Positions 61,076 through 64,000 of a stretch of DNA of 64,000 nt are shown piece after piece. Made by a program: the position numbers and the translations under genes. Below the pieces are notes generated by a model. That model saw only the letters and a list, made by a program, of their open reading frames with translations. It searched no databases and was not told the origin of the DNA. This stretch comes from Rhododendron vialii (Eukaryota; Streptophyta; Magnoliopsida; Ericales; Ericaceae), in the NCBI RefSeq assembly GCF_030253575.1, contig NC_080559.1:35191001-35255000 (forward strand). Direction: 5' to 3'. The first letter of the stretch is position 1. Each line of letters starts with the position of its first letter.

Positions 61076-61379
61076 AATATTTCTCTAAAAAGAAACCTTG
61101 CTTGCAATCCTCTTTCTCCTAATTGAGTGTGGAAATTGATGACTGAACCGACATAGACTTTGTAGTCTTCTGTTCATCCTTCTTTTCTCCACAACAGAGA
61201 GAAAATGGAGTTTTAAGAGAGAAATTCCTTTTTACAAGATAATCCGATGAAAATTCATTTTACAAAGAGAAAATAATCGCTAATTGAGAATCAGATGCTA
61301 CAACGTGAATTTTCTGAAAATTTTGAGATTTTCATCCGACCTTTACGCCCAAGTAATCCATCATCACAAACCTGAAGCA

Positions 61380-61930
61380 TTTATTTGAATCCCACAAATA
61401 AGAGAGCTTAGAGATGAAGGAGGAGAATCTGAAAGTTCCGATCGACATCCAACATCTTCATGTCGCCGCCCGACGTAGGTGAGCTGGTTGTCGTGAGGCC
61501 TGGGGTGGATTTTGCCGCCGTAACATCCTGTTCTTCTTCTTTCTTTTTTTTTTTTGTTCGGCCTGTTCTTCTTCTTTCTTCTGACTGATCTTTTTCATCT
61601 GCGACAGCATAGGCCGACCTCTCACCGACCGCCATTGCTTCCGCTTACCACCGCTCGATCTCTTTGTCGACGTTGACCTCAGTCTTGACCTCCCCAACCA
61701 CCACAGCATGAGCTGCAGCGGAATCAACGGTAGCTGCCGGCAAAACTCCGGCGAGTGGTCCATTTGTGCAATCGGCTCGCACTCAATTGCATCGCCTTCT
61801 TGGTTTTCAGAGAGAGAGAGAGAGAGGGAGAGAGAGAGGGAGAGAGAGAGATATGGCGGGTTTGGGGAGGCCTGAGATTTTCTTCATCCGGATTGAAGTC
61901 GGGGGCAAATAAGTCACTATGTAACATAAC
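61380..61930. other. GA/CT-rich region, gene start possible on minus strand
   Basis: A GA repeat at about 61,809-61,852 and locally higher GC content. Minus-strand frames contain lysine/glutamate-rich stretches, but these follow from the CT-rich composition (about 61,528-61,580). No domain was recognised, so no CDS is called. Confidence 0.3.
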
Positions 61931-62017
61931 CGAGCCTATGCAGATTTGGCAAAAATATTTAGGGTTGGGATCAAATCGAACCTAAAAAATGAAGGCCAGC
62001 CTCTAATTTTTTATATG

Positions 62018-62115
62018 TTATCAAATTTTCGATCACAGATTTTATACCGTCGTTTGCGAGGAGGCCCATCATTTCATAGCACGTAGGCCCATCTCCGGAA
62101 GTCCATTTCCCTAAA
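62018..62115 (+). repeat. 98 bp direct repeat, right copy
   Basis: Near-identical to 52,866-62,963 minus about 9.15 kb, that is to the left copy at 52,866-52,963, with a handful of substitutions. Both copies end in GTCCATTTCCCTAAA. Both are followed by unrelated sequence. Confidence 0.8.
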
Positions 62116-62799
62116 ACATTCAAATGGACCAGTTATAGTTTGGACATGCACTTTTTTGGAATTACGAATTCCTTGTCATCACCGTAGGGGGTGTTTTCGG
62201 TAGTGAATACAAATTGTGAGAAAAAACTTGTTACCGGAAAGTGAAAACACCCCCATAATTTCTGCCAAGGCCCATTATGGAGGGGTCTAATCTCCTCTGT
62301 CCTGAATACTCTTTGTGTCTCTGTGCCGAGGAATTTTCGATTGTTGGATCATGTGATTTTTTTTTTTATGTTTTAAATTTAACGGCCAAAAAAATCTCTT
62401 GACACTGAGGATCCCGCCTCCATCATAAATACCCATAAATACTGTGACGTACATAATGATTTTTAAGGAGATAGTCTCCCATGATACTAAGGGTAAGACT
62501 CAAAATATCATTTCCAAAGTCTATGGTTTTTTTGGGAAATAAAATTAGGATGCAAGGAGTTTATTATTTTTATTTCAGTCATTGTTTTGTTATATTTCGT
62601 TTTTTAGTATATCCCGTGAAGACAAATGAAAAAACATAGTAGGAGTACTATTTTTTTCACTCAATAGTCAATAGTACGATCGAGCAAGTCAATTTATATA
62701 CTGTTAGATTTCACCCACAACTCCTTGAAGAGAGTTTTAATTTGTTTCTAAAACGAGAGCCATGATGACTTTACCTACATTCGATGAGGTATGTTGTGG

Positions 62800-63480
62800 G
62801 TTCAGACTTGGTAATTGTACCAGGCCGAGCAAAATGGCTCGTGCCATTTCTGAATGTGATCCGGTATCCCGATCAATTTCGAGTCATTTTACCCTCGACG
62901 TTCAGAACGCCGAAGGCGTCCAGAGCCGAGGGTCATGGTTAATTATGACTCGCTTAATCGCCTCGGCCGCCATCACCCACGCGAGCAGGAAACGCGTTCG
63001 GTTGGACATCCTCCGATGGTCGCACAACACGCTCGGTGCCGAACGAGCGTAGCCATCATTCCAGCTCACCTGCGTGGGAACAGCAACCGTGGCAATGATG
63101 ATGGTTGTGACGTCATCCAAACGGTTATAAGGATAACGATGGGGGCACGTGAAGATGCCAGCTTATCCTATAAACGGTTACAAAACCCTAAACGTGACGT
63201 AAGAGTGACGTCAGTTGACGCGTGTCGAGCGTTGGTGCCATCTTGGAGATCAAGCTAAGAGGTTCCTTATAAATATCCCATTATGCCTTCTTGGAAGAGG
63301 TACACACAGAAAAAACCCTAACTCCTAATTCCCAATTTCTCTCTGCAAGTGAATTGACTCTTGCACCGGAGGGCCATCCCGGAGAACTTCCGGTGTGGTC
63401 TTTAGTTGTGCTTCATTTTGCAGGGTGAAGAAAGAGACTAGGAGCAGATCTCGAACCCACAGTCAGAAAGCATGAACCAT
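62800..63480 (+). repeat. Probable LTR fragment of a Tat-type Ty3 element
   Basis: GC-richer than its surroundings. It has a TATA box (TATAAATA, 63,268-63,275) followed by a leader with AAAACCCTAACTCC and a CTTGCACCGGAGGGCC block, both reminiscent of the R/U5 part of Tat/Ogre LTRs. Four TGACG motifs lie at 63,108, 63,195, 63,206 and 63,216. The LTR ends were not located and no primer site was found, so it may be a solo or truncated LTR, or a genuine promoter. Confidence 0.4.
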
Positions 63481-63502
63481 TCGTAATGGAGCCCCATAGT
63501 AA

Positions 63503-63690
63503 TCACAATTACTTATTTTGTATGAATTGATTTATTAGGAGACTACGCAAAACTCAATTTCGCTCCATCCAATTCTAAACCCCAAAATAGACTTTTTGAT
63601 CAAAAATAATTTACGACATTTGATTGAGCTAAATTTTTCGCTTGGTCTCCTAACAAATAAATTCATACAAAATAAACGGTTGTAATTGTT
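63503..63690. mobile_element. Foldback MITE-like element, about 188 bp
   Basis: Left arm (about 63,503-63,545, containing ATTTTGTATGAATTGATTTA) pairs with the right arm (about 63,645-63,690). Arms are about 40 bp with a few mismatches; the centre is AT-rich and non-coding. Confidence 0.65.
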
Positions 63691-64000
63691 GAATTGAAAT
63701 CTACAACATACAGCACACTGTAGGTTAATTACCCATGAGAGTGAACAAAATTCCTCTTAGAAACATGAACTTCGATATTCGCAACTGTAATGAACGTGTA
63801 ATATTTAGGCAGAAAAACTTCCTTATGGACCTTTCCATAAAGAAAGATTTACGGAGCCCAATCGCACGCGTTTAAAGTGTTTTTGGACAGTCAAAATTAA
63901 AAACGAATCTCAACTATGAATTGTGCGAATGGACGGCTATGATTGCGCTGCACGGAGCCTTCGTGAATAAGTTTCTCTCATGTTTAGGTATTTGTACTTG
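63691..64000. other. Intergenic DNA, nothing recognised
   Basis: No gene or repeat family was recognised in the last 310 bases, though the block near 63,930-63,965 has words typical of small plant transposons. Confidence 0.35.

Noticed and set aside
61408-61763. Lysine/glutamate-rich minus-strand ORFs
   Set aside because: The composition comes from CT-rich DNA; there is no domain, and the overlapping frames are equally open.

Overview
The window looks like nuclear DNA of a eudicot plant. It is dominated by Ty3/gypsy retrotransposon sequence of the chromovirus (Tekay/Del-like) type: LTRs of about 2.5 kb beginning TGTAACACCC and ending GTGACA, an initiator-Met tRNA primer site, and a gag-pol with a C-terminal chromodomain. 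The right quarter is AT-rich intergenic DNA with small foldback elements and one plant-type protein kinase gene. The species cannot be fixed from this sequence.

Positions 1-47,566 are one mosaic of retroelement pieces. Three related LTR families (called A, B and C here) and two kinds of internal region occur. One internal region is a coding gag-pol, split between 9,397-13,145 and 38,639-40,945; these pieces agree closely over their shared 1.4 kb. The other is a 3.2 kb region with no pol genes (complete at 29,392-32,563 and, inverted, at 34,157-37,361). It carries the same primer site, polypurine tract and LTRs, so it is a LARD-like non-autonomous element living off the coding partner. A smaller relative (653 bp internal region, family C LTR) lies at 22,499-23,151. 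Pieces alternate strand at about a dozen points and are joined with 0-10 bp of shared sequence. The joins are not simple nested insertions; they look like serial template switching. An assembly or amplification artefact has to be excluded.

Positions 47,567-55,300 hold a GC/G-rich stretch beside the last LTR, several foldback MITE-like elements, a duplicated unit with a snRNA-type promoter box, a promoter-like region with a CT-rich leader, and the last two exons of a short-chain dehydrogenase (TIC32-like) pseudogene.

Positions 55,415-57,399 hold a TATA box, a single-exon MAPKKK17/18-like kinase ORF, and, overlapping in another frame, a 343-codon acidic tandem-repeat ORF that is probably its frameshifted or alternatively spliced tail. 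A 98 bp direct repeat (52,866 and 62,018) brackets this locus.

Positions 57,400-64,000 are mostly unassigned AT-rich DNA with a 20-22 bp minisatellite, a GA-rich tract, a probable Tat-type LTR fragment carrying a TGACG cluster, and another foldback element. No tRNA, rRNA or CRISPR was seen.
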